From Lysinibacillus halotolerans (GTDB taxonomy: Bacteria; Bacillota; Bacilli; Bacillales_A; Planococcaceae): a DNA stretch of 64,000 nucleotides. Shown here piece after piece: positions 37,433-46,627 of the stretch; within the stretch, counting starts at the first letter, position 1, and every line of letters starts with the position of its first letter. The position numbers and the translations under genes were made by a program. The stretch covers positions 1 through 64,000 of the forward strand of contig NZ_RHLQ01000005.1 in NCBI RefSeq assembly GCF_003711845.1. Reading direction: 5' to 3'. The notes under the pieces are model-generated. The model did no database searches and was not told the DNA's origin. It worked only from the letters and a program-made list of their open reading frames with translations.

Positions 37433-40099
37433 TTATTCTGGTGTTTCAGTCGGGTCAGTCGGTACAGTAGGAGCTTCTATTTCGCCATTACCATCCTCAC
37501 TGACGTCTTCTCCGCCATTATCCCCGTTGTTTTCACCATCTTCTCCTGGTCCAAACCAGTCATCTAAATTACCATCGTCTCCGTTACCATTACCATTACC
37601 GTTACCATTACCATTCCCGTTACCATTCCCATTTCCACTACCATTCCCGTTGTTTTCATTTCCATCCCCGTTATTTCCATTATTCGGGTTTTCTGGTTTT
37701 TCAACTTCCGGTTCTTCTATTTTATTTTCAATGAAAATTGAAACGGTTGCTGGTTCACTTCGGATATCATCAGAAACGGCGACTACAGAGAATGTGTAAT
37801 TACGTCCAGGTTCGATATTCGGAATTTGTAATTGTTTATCGGACGTTGTATTCACGACTACAGGTTGTTCTTGATCAACAGTCATCGATACTTCAAAGGA
37901 AACATCCAAATCTTCATTCCCTTTAGGCGCTTTAAAGTCCCAAGTTAAGTCAACAGTACTTCCTTCTTCATTGTACTTCGCTTGTAATTTAGTAGGGGCA
38001 TCTAATTCAATCTCTTCGTATTTCTCTGATACTTGAGATGGTTCAGTCCCTTTAACAAACAATTCTGTTCTTCGTAATTCATTTGGTGTATATTCACTTG
38101 CTAATTGTAATGGATTTGTTCCGACTTCAATTGTTGCTTCTACAACAGAATTTGGCTTTTTAAAGTCTGATGTTTCAACATCATCAGATATTTGGCTCAT
38201 AATTGATTTAAACAATCTTTGTGGTAAACGACGTTCATCCCAAGTAGTAATCGGTTCGGAACGTTGAGAGTAACCACTCCAAATGGCTATTGAATAATTT
38301 GTTGTATAGCCTGCAAACCATGAATCAGGTACACTGCTACTTGGTAAATTGAATTTATCAAAGTCTTCAGGGGAGTAATTGGTTGTACCCGTTTTACCTG
38401 CAATATCTAATCCAGGTACTGCAGCAGCGGAACCTGAAGCTCCCGGTTTATCACTTAAGACATCGCGTAAAATATCTGTTACCATATAGGCTGTATAGTC
38501 GCTCATCGCCACTTCTGGTTGTGATTTATAAGATTTTTTTGAACCGTCACGGTACTCAACTTCTTTAATCGTAGTTGGTTCGTTATAAATACCATTATTA
38601 CCAAATGCAGCATAGGCAGCAGCCATTTGGATAGGGGACATATAAATCGCTCCGCCACCAATTGCATCAGACTCATATACATCTTCAGTTTCGATACCTA
38701 ATTTACTAATAAATTCTTTTGCTGCATCTGTTCCAACCTCTTGTAATGTTTTAACGGCTGGTACGTTACGTGATTGGTATAATGCTTCACGTACGGTCAT
38801 TGTGCCCAAATATTTATTATCCCAGTTCGTAATGACTTTATCTGAATTAGAATAAGTCATTTTTTCATCCACAATCGTTTGACCAGTTGACCATTTTAAG
38901 TTTTCAATGGCAGGACCGTAATCAAGTAAAGGTTTCATTGTTGAACCTGGTTGACGATCTTTTAAATCATCTGCATAGTTCCAACCTCTCTCTGCTCCGT
39001 AATTTCTTCCGCCACCAATTGCACGAATCTCACCCGTTTTTGTATCAATAACAGATACACCAGATTGAATATCCTCAGTAGGGAAGTTTTCAGAATCGTT
39101 CATAATATTTTCTACAACCGATTGAGCATTAGGGTCAAGAGTAGTATAAACTTTTATTCCTTCAGCTAATGCTTCTCCATCTCCGTTTTCTTCAAGTTCT
39201 TCTAATACAACATCTAAGAAGGCATCATATTTTGTGCCTGTTACAGTTTGACGTTCTTCTTCCGGTAAAACGCGGGAAGCAATTTCAACTTTTTTCGCTT
39301 CAGCAGCTTGTTCTTCTGTAATTTTTTCGTGTTGAACCATTAAATCAAGTACTAAATCCCGTCGTGCTTTCGCTCGGTCAGGATTTTTGAATGGATTATA
39401 ATTGTTCGGACTTTGAGGGATACCTGCAAGTAAAGCCATTTCATCCAATTCTAATTCATCTAATTCTTTACCAAAGAAATATTCAGCAGCAGTTCCAAAT
39501 CCATAAACCCTTCCAGACATAAGTACTTTGTTAAAGTACATTTCAAAAATCTCTTCTTTTGAATAATGTTTTTCTAGTTGAATCGCAAGCCATGCTTCCT
39601 GTGCTTTACGTTTTAACTTTTTGTCATTACTTAAAAATGAATTTTTTACAACTTGTTGGGTAATCGTACTTGCCCCTTGTGCACCGAAACCTTGCGTAAC
39701 GTTTGCAATGACGGCACTACCTAAACGCCATATATCAAGACCGAAATGGTCAAAGAATCGTGAGTCTTCGGTTGCTAAAATAGCGTCAATCATTTCTTGA
39801 GGAATATCATCGTATTCTACATATTTACGGTCTTCTGCACCAATTTTTGCAAATAGCTCACCATTCTTATCATAAAACTCGGAAGAAATCGGATCTTTTA
39901 AAAGTTCTTCATCCAACTCGGGAGCTGAACTAGCATAATAGGCAAATAACCCAGCACCACCTAATAATCCGACAACACCAATGATAAGAATTGTAATGAT
40001 AATTCGTTTTATCCAAGAACTTGCTGGTTTTTTTTGTTTTTTCTTTTGTAGTTCGCGTTCTCGTTTTAACTCTTCACGAGTGCGTCTTTTCTCAGTCAA
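37433..40099 (-). CDS. ponA: class A penicillin-binding protein PonA (PBP1)
   Basis: PonA polymerises and cross-links peptidoglycan. The 888-residue protein has a basic cytoplasmic tail, one membrane helix (about 31-53), a GT51 glycosyltransferase domain with EDSRFFDHFGLD and GASTITQQVVKN, and a transpeptidase with STMK, SRN and KTGTTN boxes. A fibronectin type III-like domain (about 700-800, KLQAKYNEEGSTVDLTWDF) is followed by an Asn/Gly-rich repeat tail of about 85 residues ending in acidic and Pro/Thr-rich sequence. The tail is likely an extracellular flexible spacer. It is followed by recU's upstream position in the same direction, the standard recU-ponA pair. Confidence 0.95.
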   Translation of the reverse strand: MTEKRRTREELKRERELQKKKQKKPASSWIKRIIITILIIGVVGLLGGAGLFAYYASSAPELDEELLKDPISSEFYDKNGELFAKIGAEDRKYVEYDDIPQEMIDAILATEDSRFFDHFGLDIWRLGSAVIANVTQGFGAQGASTITQQVVKNSFLSNDKKLKRKAQEAWLAIQLEKHYSKEEIFEMYFNKVLMSGRVYGFGTAAEYFFGKELDELELDEMALLAGIPQSPNNYNPFKNPDRAKARRDLVLDLMVQHEKITEEQAAEAKKVEIASRVLPEEERQTVTGTKYDAFLDVVLEELEENGDGEALAEGIKVYTTLDPNAQSVVENIMNDSENFPTEDIQSGVSVIDTKTGEIRAIGGGRNYGAERGWNYADDLKDRQPGSTMKPLLDYGPAIENLKWSTGQTIVDEKMTYSNSDKVITNWDNKYLGTMTVREALYQSRNVPAVKTLQEVGTDAAKEFISKLGIETEDVYESDAIGGGAIYMSPIQMAAAYAAFGNNGIYNEPTTIKEVEYRDGSKKSYKSQPEVAMSDYTAYMVTDILRDVLSDKPGASGSAAAVPGLDIAGKTGTTNYSPEDFDKFNLPSSSVPDSWFAGYTTNYSIAIWSGYSQRSEPITTWDERRLPQRLFKSIMSQISDDVETSDFKKPNSVVEATIEVGTNPLQLASEYTPNELRRTELFVKGTEPSQVSEKYEEIELDAPTKLQAKYNEEGSTVDLTWDFKAPKGNEDLDVSFEVSMTVDQEQPVVVNTTSDKQLQIPNIEPGRNYTFSVVAVSDDIRSEPATVSIFIENKIEEPEVEKPENPNNGNNGDGNENNGNGSGNGNGNGNGNGNGNGNGNGDDGNLDDWFGPGEDGENNGDNGGEDVSEDGNGEIEAPTVPTDPTETPE
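37579..37650 (-). repeat. hexanucleotide repeat coding the Gly-Asn tail of PonA
   Basis: The plus strand carries back-to-back units of the form ccattac/cgttac/ccattcc, which read on the minus strand as ggtaatggtaac and code alternating Gly-Asn. Third-position changes show some age, but the array could change length by slippage without changing frame. Confidence 0.85.
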
Positions 40100-40125
40100 A
40101 ATAATCTCCTCGCTTTAACAATCTA

Positions 40126-40743
40126 TTATTCTTCGTTTGTAATCAGTTTTTTTATTGCGGATAAGTAATCTATTCGTGGATTATATCCAGGCCTAATTTC
40201 AATAGTTTGTGTTTCGAATATTGATAATGGTATAGATTTTCTCCCACCTTTTTCCATTTGCCTCCAAGCATCATGAAGTACAGAAAAAGGAACCACGAAA
40301 TAACGATCTAAAGTTGAAAATTTTACGATAGTAAAGGCAATTCCTTTTTGATTTGTCACATCTTTCATATGCAGAACTTGATGTTGATGGACGTTTTTTA
40401 AAGGAAAGGACGTTTTACTCTCGGTTTCCTTCGCTTCAAAATCTATATAATATCCGTTCCAAACACCGTTGTAATCAGTTGTAGATGGCGTTCGAAAGTA
40501 GGCTTCACGAATAACTGCTGCACTCCGTGACGGGTACTCTACTTTGACGATTTGAACCGGAACAGGTTTCTTATGAATGATTGCAATTTGTTGATTTAAA
40601 TAGTAGGTATTCGTTTCATTAATTTCATCTTCAAGAGTTTTTCCGCGATTACTAAATGAAAGCTCCTTTTTTTTAACTGGTTTTGCCGGTTTCGAAAGGG
40701 GTTCACTCGGCTGATATAGTTTGCCATTTGGATAATGTATCAC
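40126..40743 (-). CDS. recU: Holliday junction resolvase RecU
   Basis: RecU cuts Holliday junctions in recombination and chromosome segregation. The 205-residue protein has the conserved start VIHYPNGKLYQ, SNRGKTLEDEINETNTYYL, and the active-site region TTDYNGVWNGYYIDFEAKET with the metal-binding Asp and Glu-x-Lys. GTG at 40743 is chosen because AAGGAG lies 8 bases upstream on this strand and because it aligns with the B. subtilis start MIRYPNGK; a longer ORF start would add 16 unconserved residues. Next gene downstream is ponA, 26 bases on. Confidence 0.93.
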   Translation of the reverse strand: MIHYPNGKLYQPSEPLSKPAKPVKKKELSFSNRGKTLEDEINETNTYYLNQQIAIIHKKPVPVQIVKVEYPSRSAAVIREAYFRTPSTTDYNGVWNGYYIDFEAKETESKTSFPLKNVHQHQVLHMKDVTNQKGIAFTIVKFSTLDRYFVVPFSVLHDAWRQMEKGGRKSIPLSIFETQTIEIRPGYNPRIDYLSAIKKLITNEE

Positions 40744-41049
40744 GAAAAGCACTCCTTTTTGAAAGATCATTTCTACCAACAAGTTTAACATAATTTTATC
40801 AAAGTTAAGCTAAGTACCTCTTCTATTAGGATAGACTATCGGAGGTAACTATAATCAATATATGACTAGACTTTTACTATTATATGAAATAGTTTATGGA
40901 GAAATAGATGCTAAATAAATTTACGATAAAGTTTAAGAGAAACTTTATATCGAAAAATATGTTGTTTTAGCAACCTATGTCTAGTTTTGACAAGTGGAAA
41001 GGGTTTTGAATGCTTTCAATGAATTCTATTTGTCAAAGGAGGAATGACA

Positions 41050-41247
41050 ATGAATAGAATTCAACTACTCATTTCGCAAATTGACTACATCGACCAAATG
41101 ATGACAGCTAAAATTGAAAACGAACGGGCATACATTCATAACCAATTTTTCTCTCAACTAGGAAGCACTTATCAAAAAGTAAGCTTAGCAGAAAAGCATT
41201 ATCATGTAAAGAATACTTGTTCCCCTATTGCTAGAGAATTAGCTTAG
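41050..41247 (+). CDS. small hypothetical protein
   Basis: I do not recognise this 65-residue protein (starts MNRIQLLISQIDYIDQMMTA). It looks soluble and helical, with one Cys near the end (KNTCSPIARELA). AAAGGAGG at 41036-41042 fits ATG 41050; the ATG at 41044 is too near. It lies where B. subtilis has small genes yppC/yppD between recU and yppE, but similarity to them cannot be asserted. The divergent 258-bp space to recU should hold promoters for both directions. Confidence 0.65.
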   Translation: MNRIQLLISQIDYIDQMMTAKIENERAYIHNQFFSQLGSTYQKVSLAEKHYHVKNTCSPIARELA

Positions 41248-41297
41248 TTTTTGGTACACTTAAGAAACAAAATAGGAATCTTAAGAGGGTACTAAAA

Positions 41298-41666
41298 ATG
41301 GAATTAATCGAACAAACGAAACAGTTAATATACGAGTGTGATGCGTCAATAAACCGTTTTTATAAACAGCGGGAACTTGACGCAACACCTCAATTTTTTG
41401 AAGAAGTAAAACCTTTTGCAGATAACATACAATCTTTATTAATAGAGTGGCAACAAAATGCGTTAAATTGGATTAAAGAAAACAGACCGAAATATATGCA
41501 TGAGTCGCAAATACAAAACGTTGTCGATGCAATGAATCAATTTGTCGTACAATCTTTTTATAAGGAGACAAGTAAAAAACGATTTATCCAGTCTGTCCAA
41601 TCCGTCCATTACACGTTATCTTTCTTTTTACGTTATTTAGAAGGGGAGAGTGAAAAGGATGTTTAG
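41298..41666 (+). CDS. yppE: YppE family protein (DUF1798)
   Basis: This 122-residue all-helical protein matches YppE in size and place, directly before the mrfA helicase gene. Visible features are the family-like MELIEQTKQLIYECDASINRF and QNVVDAMNQFVVQSFY and SVHYTLSFFLRYLE. Function is unknown. Its end overlaps the mrfA start by 8 bases, so the two are coupled. Confidence 0.82.
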   Translation: MELIEQTKQLIYECDASINRFYKQRELDATPQFFEEVKPFADNIQSLLIEWQQNALNWIKENRPKYMHESQIQNVVDAMNQFVVQSFYKETSKKRFIQSVQSVHYTLSFFLRYLEGESEKDV

Positions 41667-43935
41667 TAAAAAACGGACGATCGATGATTTATTAATCGAA
41701 TGGCAATATGACGAACAATTAAAACAAAATATCGTCCATTGGCAAACAATTGAAGCAACTCCGGCACGTTATTCCAAATTTCCGAACGAACTTCATCCCT
41801 CTATAAAAAAAGCATTAAATAAAAGAGGAATAGAGCAATTATATACTCACCAGCGGGAAGCCTTTGATTATGCAGTCAATGGTAAATCCTTTACTGCTGT
41901 TACACCAACTGCCTCTGGAAAATCACTTTGCTATCATTTACCAGTTTTGCAAAAAATTTTAGAAGATCAATCGAGTAGGGCCATTTATTTATTTCCTACA
42001 AAGGCATTAGCTCAAGATCAGAAGGCCGATTTAAATGATTTAATCGAGGATATGGAAGAGGAAATTTTAAGTTATACGTACGATGGTGATACAGCACCTG
42101 CAATTCGACAAAAAATTAGAAAAGCAGGCCATATTGTTATGACAAACCCTGATATGTTACATTCGGGAATTTTACCCCATCATACGAAATGGGTCTCCTT
42201 ATTTGAAAACTTAAAGTATATTGTCATTGATGAGTTACATACATATAAAGGGGTATTTGGAAGTCATGTAGCCCATGTTATCCGACGTTTAAAACGTATT
42301 TGTGCTTTTTATGGAAGTGACCCAATTTTTATTTGTACATCCGCTACGATTAAAAATCCGAAAGAATTGGCTGAAAAATTAACAAATACCAATCATGAAC
42401 TAATCGCCAAATCTGGTGCACCAGTCGGTAAAAAAACATTTTTATTTTATAATCCTCCAATTGTGCATCCGACCTTTGGTGTTAGACGAAGCAGTGTATT
42501 AGAAGTCCGTGATTTGGCGACCAGATTATTTGAAGCAGGTATTCAAACAATTGTTTTTGCCAAATCCAGAGTTCGAGTCGAAATGCTCGTAACTTATTTA
42601 AAAAGTTTAACGAAAAATAAAATTCAAGATGAATCTATTCGCGGCTATCGTGGAGGCTATTTACCAACGGAACGCAGGGCGATTGAAAAAGGATTAAGGG
42701 ACGGTACAATCCAAATTGTAGTAAGTACAAATGCATTGGAATTGGGGGTAGATATCGGACAATTACAAGCATGTATTATGACAGGCTATCCGGGTAACAT
42801 CGCTAGTGCGTGGCAACAAGCTGGACGGGCAGGGCGTAGACAAGATTCGGCTTTAATTATTTATGTGGCAAATTCCACTGCATTAGACCAATATGTCGTA
42901 AACAACCCTACCTATCTATTAGGTAGTTCACCAGAAGAGGCGTTAATAAATCCAGATAATATTCTTATTTTAATGGATCATTTAAAATGTGCCGCTTTTG
43001 AATTACCATTTTCTATTACAGATAGCTACGGGGAATTTGAAGTACAAGAATTACTTGAGTTTTTACAAGATGAAGGTGTATTAGTGAAAACTAGTTCAAA
43101 CTGGTATTGGATGAGTGAACGTTTCCCAGCCCATGAAATTAGTTTGCGCTCTGCTTCCCAAGAAAATGTAGTCATTATTGATCAAACGGTGCCAGCAGGA
43201 ACGAAGGTTATCGGTGAAATGGATACGTATAGCGCTATGACCCTTCTACATGAAGAAGCAATCTATCTTCACCAAGGAACACAATTCCAGGTAGAAATGC
43301 TCGACTGGGAAGAGAAAAAAGCCTATGTTCGTGAAGTAGATGTGGATTACTTTACTGATGCGAATTTAGCTGTTGAGTTAAAAGTTTTAAATGAAGATAA
43401 AACAAGTCAGCATAAAACCGCGTCAGTTAGTTATGGAGATATTAGTTTACTAGCGATTCCAACAATCTTTAAAAAAATCCGTTTCCAAACCCACGAAAAT
43501 ATTGGCTCAGGGAAAATTCATATTCCACCCCTTGAGATGCATACAAATGCTACGTGGCTGTCCTTTAACTTACCAGAAAATTGGTCAGAGGAAATGTTAA
43601 CGGATGCTTTAACTGGCGCTAGTTATGCAATTGGGTCTTTTATTCCTCTGTATATTCAGTGCGATCGGAACGATTTAACGGTTGTACCTCAAGTGAAATC
43701 CGTTCATAATGATAAACCTACACTATTTATCTATGATAGTTATCCTGGAGGCATCGGGTTAAGCGAAAGGGTGTACGACATTTTAGTACCGATAATTGAG
43801 CAAACGATTGGTCATGTGCAAAATTGTCCTTGTCAAAACGGATGTCCTTCTTGTATTGGCGCACAAGATAGCTTTAGTGAAAGTAAACAAAAAGTCATCA
43901 AAATACTATCAATTTTATTAAATGAAATAGGATGA
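41659..43935 (+). CDS. mrfA: MrfA (YprA) DEAD/DEAH helicase
   Basis: In B. subtilis MrfA works with MrfB to repair mitomycin C damage independently of the Uvr proteins. The 758-residue protein has Walker A VTPTASGKSLCYHLP, motif II VIDELHTYKG, STSATIKNP-type motif III, and motifs V/VI VSTNALELGVDIG and QQAGRAGRRQDS. The C-terminal four-cysteine zinc motif CPCQNGCPSCIG marks the MrfA/DUF1998 family. ATG 41659 fits AAGGGGA (41641-41647); GTG 41650 is too near. Overlaps mrfB by ATGA. Confidence 0.93.
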   Translation: MFSKKRTIDDLLIEWQYDEQLKQNIVHWQTIEATPARYSKFPNELHPSIKKALNKRGIEQLYTHQREAFDYAVNGKSFTAVTPTASGKSLCYHLPVLQKILEDQSSRAIYLFPTKALAQDQKADLNDLIEDMEEEILSYTYDGDTAPAIRQKIRKAGHIVMTNPDMLHSGILPHHTKWVSLFENLKYIVIDELHTYKGVFGSHVAHVIRRLKRICAFYGSDPIFICTSATIKNPKELAEKLTNTNHELIAKSGAPVGKKTFLFYNPPIVHPTFGVRRSSVLEVRDLATRLFEAGIQTIVFAKSRVRVEMLVTYLKSLTKNKIQDESIRGYRGGYLPTERRAIEKGLRDGTIQIVVSTNALELGVDIGQLQACIMTGYPGNIASAWQQAGRAGRRQDSALIIYVANSTALDQYVVNNPTYLLGSSPEEALINPDNILILMDHLKCAAFELPFSITDSYGEFEVQELLEFLQDEGVLVKTSSNWYWMSERFPAHEISLRSASQENVVIIDQTVPAGTKVIGEMDTYSAMTLLHEEAIYLHQGTQFQVEMLDWEEKKAYVREVDVDYFTDANLAVELKVLNEDKTSQHKTASVSYGDISLLAIPTIFKKIRFQTHENIGSGKIHIPPLEMHTNATWLSFNLPENWSEEMLTDALTGASYAIGSFIPLYIQCDRNDLTVVPQVKSVHNDKPTLFIYDSYPGGIGLSERVYDILVPIIEQTIGHVQNCPCQNGCPSCIGAQDSFSESKQKVIKILSILLNEIG

Positions 43936-45194
43936 GCTCCATGTCATACGAAAATAAAATGATGCAATTAAAACAAATGCTTGGGAAAAAGAAAGAACAG
44001 CCTAAAAATAAACCTACTTTTCAAAAACCAGAAAAACCTTTCTATATAAATGAATGGCAAAAAGCTGGACTTGCATTAGTTGAAAATGATTTTGGCGTTT
44101 TATTTAAAAGGGAAGTGACGTATCCCTTTACGTTTCAACACGGTTTTTATAAGTTAGGCTTATTTTTTGATGCTGTTGAAAAATGGCAGAAGGCGACTGT
44201 TGAACATCCTTATGCTATTCATATAGATGAACCAGTCCTATTTTTTGATACAGAAACGACGGGTTTAAAAGGGGTAGGGACAAACATATTCTTATTAGGC
44301 TTATTAAGTGTAGAAGAGGATCAATTTGTCCTTACCCAGTATGTATTAGCAGATCCTGCAAATGAAGCAGCGTTTTTATTCGAATCTAAATTTTGGCAAC
44401 AGTCAAAAACGATTGTATCTTATAATGGGAAAAGTTTTGATTGGCCCCAATTAGAAACAAGATGGACATTAAACCAAAATGTTTTACCGAAATTACGAAA
44501 TCCTCGACAAATCGATTTATTACACAGTTCGAAACGAATATGGAAAAATAATTTGGAAAGAATGAAATTAACAAAAGTCGAGGAAGAAAAACTCGGATTT
44601 AGAAGAAATGGTGACATTCCGGGATTTTTAGCACCGATTATTTATACAGACGCTATCAAAAGCGGAAATGCATCTGCTTTAATGAAGGTACTATATCACA
44701 ATGAATGGGACCTTTTATCTTTAGTGACACTCTATATCCATTCCACAAACCTATTGCTTGAAGGAGAATGGGAAGAGTCTGCTACTACGTATACAAACAT
44801 AGGAAAATGGTATGGTGATTTAAAACAACCTCTACAAAGTGAACAAGTGTTAACGACTGTAACGGAAAATTATCAAACAGAAGAGGCTGGTCTTGCCCAT
44901 TATTATTTAGCCTTTCAACAAAAGCGCAATGGAATGGTTGAAGAGGCTATCAAGTCTTTTCAAAAAGCACTTTCATTTGTTAACAATAGAGAAAAGCTAA
45001 AAGTATTGGAGCAACTTGCCATTTTATATGAACATCAATTAAAAGAATACGAACGGGCATTACATTACACAAATGAAGGATTGCAACTTTTAGAGAGCCA
45101 ATCTTTTATAAAAAAGGATCAACAAATGAAGTATGTCATCAATTGGACAAGAAGATTGCAAAGGGTTGAAAAGAAACTAAAAAGTAAAATATAA
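43932..45194 (+). CDS. mrfB: MrfB (YprB) exonuclease
   Basis: MrfB is the exonuclease partner of MrfA in mitomycin repair. In this 420-residue protein the RNase H-like DnaQ-type domain has VLFFDTETTGLKG (about 96-108), SYNGKSFDWPQLETRW and a downstream HNEWDLLSLVTLY with the last catalytic Asp. From about residue 280 onward the protein has TPR-like repeats (SATTYTNIGKWYGDLKQP; EEAIKSFQKALSFV), probably for partner binding. Translationally coupled to mrfA by an ATGA overlap. Confidence 0.92.
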   Translation: MSSMSYENKMMQLKQMLGKKKEQPKNKPTFQKPEKPFYINEWQKAGLALVENDFGVLFKREVTYPFTFQHGFYKLGLFFDAVEKWQKATVEHPYAIHIDEPVLFFDTETTGLKGVGTNIFLLGLLSVEEDQFVLTQYVLADPANEAAFLFESKFWQQSKTIVSYNGKSFDWPQLETRWTLNQNVLPKLRNPRQIDLLHSSKRIWKNNLERMKLTKVEEEKLGFRRNGDIPGFLAPIIYTDAIKSGNASALMKVLYHNEWDLLSLVTLYIHSTNLLLEGEWEESATTYTNIGKWYGDLKQPLQSEQVLTTVTENYQTEEAGLAHYYLAFQQKRNGMVEEAIKSFQKALSFVNNREKLKVLEQLAILYEHQLKEYERALHYTNEGLQLLESQSFIKKDQQMKYVINWTRRLQRVEKKLKSKI

Positions 45195-45418
45195 TAGAAC
45201 ATTATTTGAATGTCCTTTAACATTGTTGGTTATAAACAATGTACAAGCAATTATGGGAATAATGGGGAGTTATTTCCTGAATATTTTAAAAATAATTTCC
45301 CGGGTAAGCGCATAATCTGACATTTTTCTTCTATGGTATACTTCTATCAAATTTTTTCAAAAAGTTACCGTTAATTTTGTTAAAACAGTTTCTTTGAATC
45401 CCTTTTATTATATTCATA

Positions 45419-45427
45419 TGATATAAT
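45419..45427 (+). promoter_or_regulatory. extended -10 promoter of gpsB
   Basis: TGATATAAT is a TG-n-TATAAT extended -10 about 38 bases before the gpsB start. No clear -35 is seen at 17 bp. Confidence 0.5.
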
Positions 45428-45464
45428 TGAATCATGTACCGTATCGGATGGAAGGGCGATGTGA

Positions 45465-45770
45465 ATGGAAATTAAATTAAATTCAAAAATAATATTAGAA
45501 AAAGAATTTAAAAAGGCGATGAAAGGTTATAGTGTTGACCAAGTCGATCAATTTTTAGATCAAATTATGGAGGATTATGACGTATTTGAAAAGGTTGTAG
45601 AAGAACTAGAAGAGCTTCGTGCTGAAAATAGACGTTTAAAAGAAGAACTTGAAAACAGTGCATCTCGCCGATCACAAGTTCAACCACCAGCAGGAAATAC
45701 AAATTTTGATATTTTAAAACGTCTTTCAAATTTAGAAAAGCATGTGTTTGGCAGTAAGTTGTACGAATAA
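45465..45770 (+). CDS. gpsB: cell division protein GpsB
   Basis: GpsB is a DivIVA-like coiled-coil adaptor that moves PBP1 between division and side-wall growth. The 101-residue protein has the DivIVA-type membrane-binding start [20 protein letters not shown] followed by [20 protein letters not shown], a coiled coil to about residue 68, a flexible Gln/Pro linker and a C-terminal trimerising helix [15 protein letters not shown]. It is directly upstream of rnpB as in B. subtilis; its partner gene ponA is 5 kb away. Confidence 0.95.
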   Translation: MEIKLNSKIILEKEFKKAMKGYSVDQVDQFLDQIMEDYDVFEKVVEELEELRAENRRLKEELENSASRRSQVQPPAGNTNFDILKRLSNLEKHVFGSKLYE

Positions 45771-45784
45771 ATTTACTAAACATC

Positions 45785-45813
45785 TTGTTTTTGTGATAAT
45801 TTTTTAGTATAAT
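45785..45813 (+). promoter_or_regulatory. promoter of rnpB
   Basis: TTGTTT (45785-45790) and TATAAT (45808-45813) are 17 bp apart, placing the start at about 45820, which matches the first base of RNase P helix P1. Confidence 0.8.
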
Positions 45814-45819
45814 TCTTTT

Positions 45820-46221
45820 ATCATAGTCAAATTCGAGTAATCGCTGCAATGTTAAATTGTAGAGGAAAGTCCATGCTCACACGGCTCTGAGATGACCGTA
45901 GTGTTCGTGCTTACTGAAAAAATAAGGTAAGGCAAGCTATAGCTTGACGGCGGAAGGAAAACCTAAGTCTTATGATATGGTTGACACTTCCTGAAAGTGC
46001 CACAGTGACGTAGCTTTATTGGAAACAATAAAGGTGGAACGAGGTAAACCCCACGAGTGAGAAACCCAAATTATGGTAGGGGCACTCTCCTGAAGGAAAT
46101 GAACAGATGGAGGGACGAAAGAGTATTCTTTCGTAGATAGATGATTACTACCCGATTCGTACGAGGCTTCGGCTGTTTGAGTACCCGGGAACAAAACATG
46201 GCTTATGAATTTCTATGATAA
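45820..46221 (+). ncRNA. rnpB: RNase P RNA, Bacillus type B
   Basis: This is the catalytic RNA that trims tRNA 5' ends. Conserved blocks seen: gtaatcgctgc and gaggaaagtccatgctc near the 5' end, agtgccacagtgacg, gtggaacg-ggtaaacccc, cgagtgagaaacccaaatt, gtagataga and the 3' acaaaacatggctta. The ends pair as P1 (atcatag..aaattc at 45820-45835 with gaatttctatgat at 46207-46219). About 402 nt, as in B. subtilis. It lies between gpsB and ypsC, its normal position. Exact 3' end is estimated. Confidence 0.96.
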
Positions 46222-46258
46222 CTATTCAATTTAAATGCGAAATGATAGAAATTTAAGA

Positions 46259-46306
46259 AATACTTGTTCAAAAATCACCTTGAAATTGATTATTTGAACA
46301 AGTATT
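46259..46306. repeat. long inverted repeat downstream of rnpB
   Basis: aatacttgttcaaa (46259-46272) pairs with tttgaacaagtatt (46293-46306), and the stem continues with AATCA/TGATT. No T run follows on either side. It may protect or end a transcript, or be a small repeat element. Confidence 0.65.
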
Positions 46307-46341
46307 CATTATGTATTTAAGAATTTTTACTCACATAAGAG

Positions 46342-46372
46342 GCTCTCCATCCTATTGGAGAGCTTTTCTTTT
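46342..46372 (+). terminator. intrinsic terminator downstream of rnpB
   Basis: gctctcca (46342-46349) pairs perfectly with tggagagc (46356-46363) across a 6-base loop, followed by ttttctttt. Confidence 0.88.
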
Positions 46373-46627
46373 AGTGTATGGGAGAGTAAAATTTAGGGTA
46401 ATATGCTAATGGTATCGTTTAAATACATAAAATGGAATTTGATTTTTCCAATACGTATTACATTATCGGTCCCAAAAGTTAATAAATAACGTAATTTTCT
46501 CATTTAAGAATATCCTTTTATTCTGAAGGTGAGGTTGGCATATAACAAGTTGTTTTAACTAAAAGAATTACAATTTACGTGAACTTTTTTCACAACCGTA
46601 ATAACAACACCAAGGAGAAATTGTAGA
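46373..46627. other. intergenic region before ypsC
   Basis: About 255 bases of AT-rich sequence without a supported gene or known RNA. It holds the ypsC ribosome binding site (aaggag, 46612-46617) and presumably its promoter; no clear -35/-10 pair stands out. Confidence 0.5.

Noticed and set aside
37579-37650. Repeat array as a CRISPR
   Set aside because: Units are 6 bp, contiguous, without spacers, and inside a coding frame.
37527-37799. Plus-strand frame rich in Pro/Leu opposite the ponA tail
   Set aside because: It is only the complement of the Gly-Asn repeat.
45970-46194. 74-codon minus-strand frame
   Set aside because: It is antisense to RNase P RNA.
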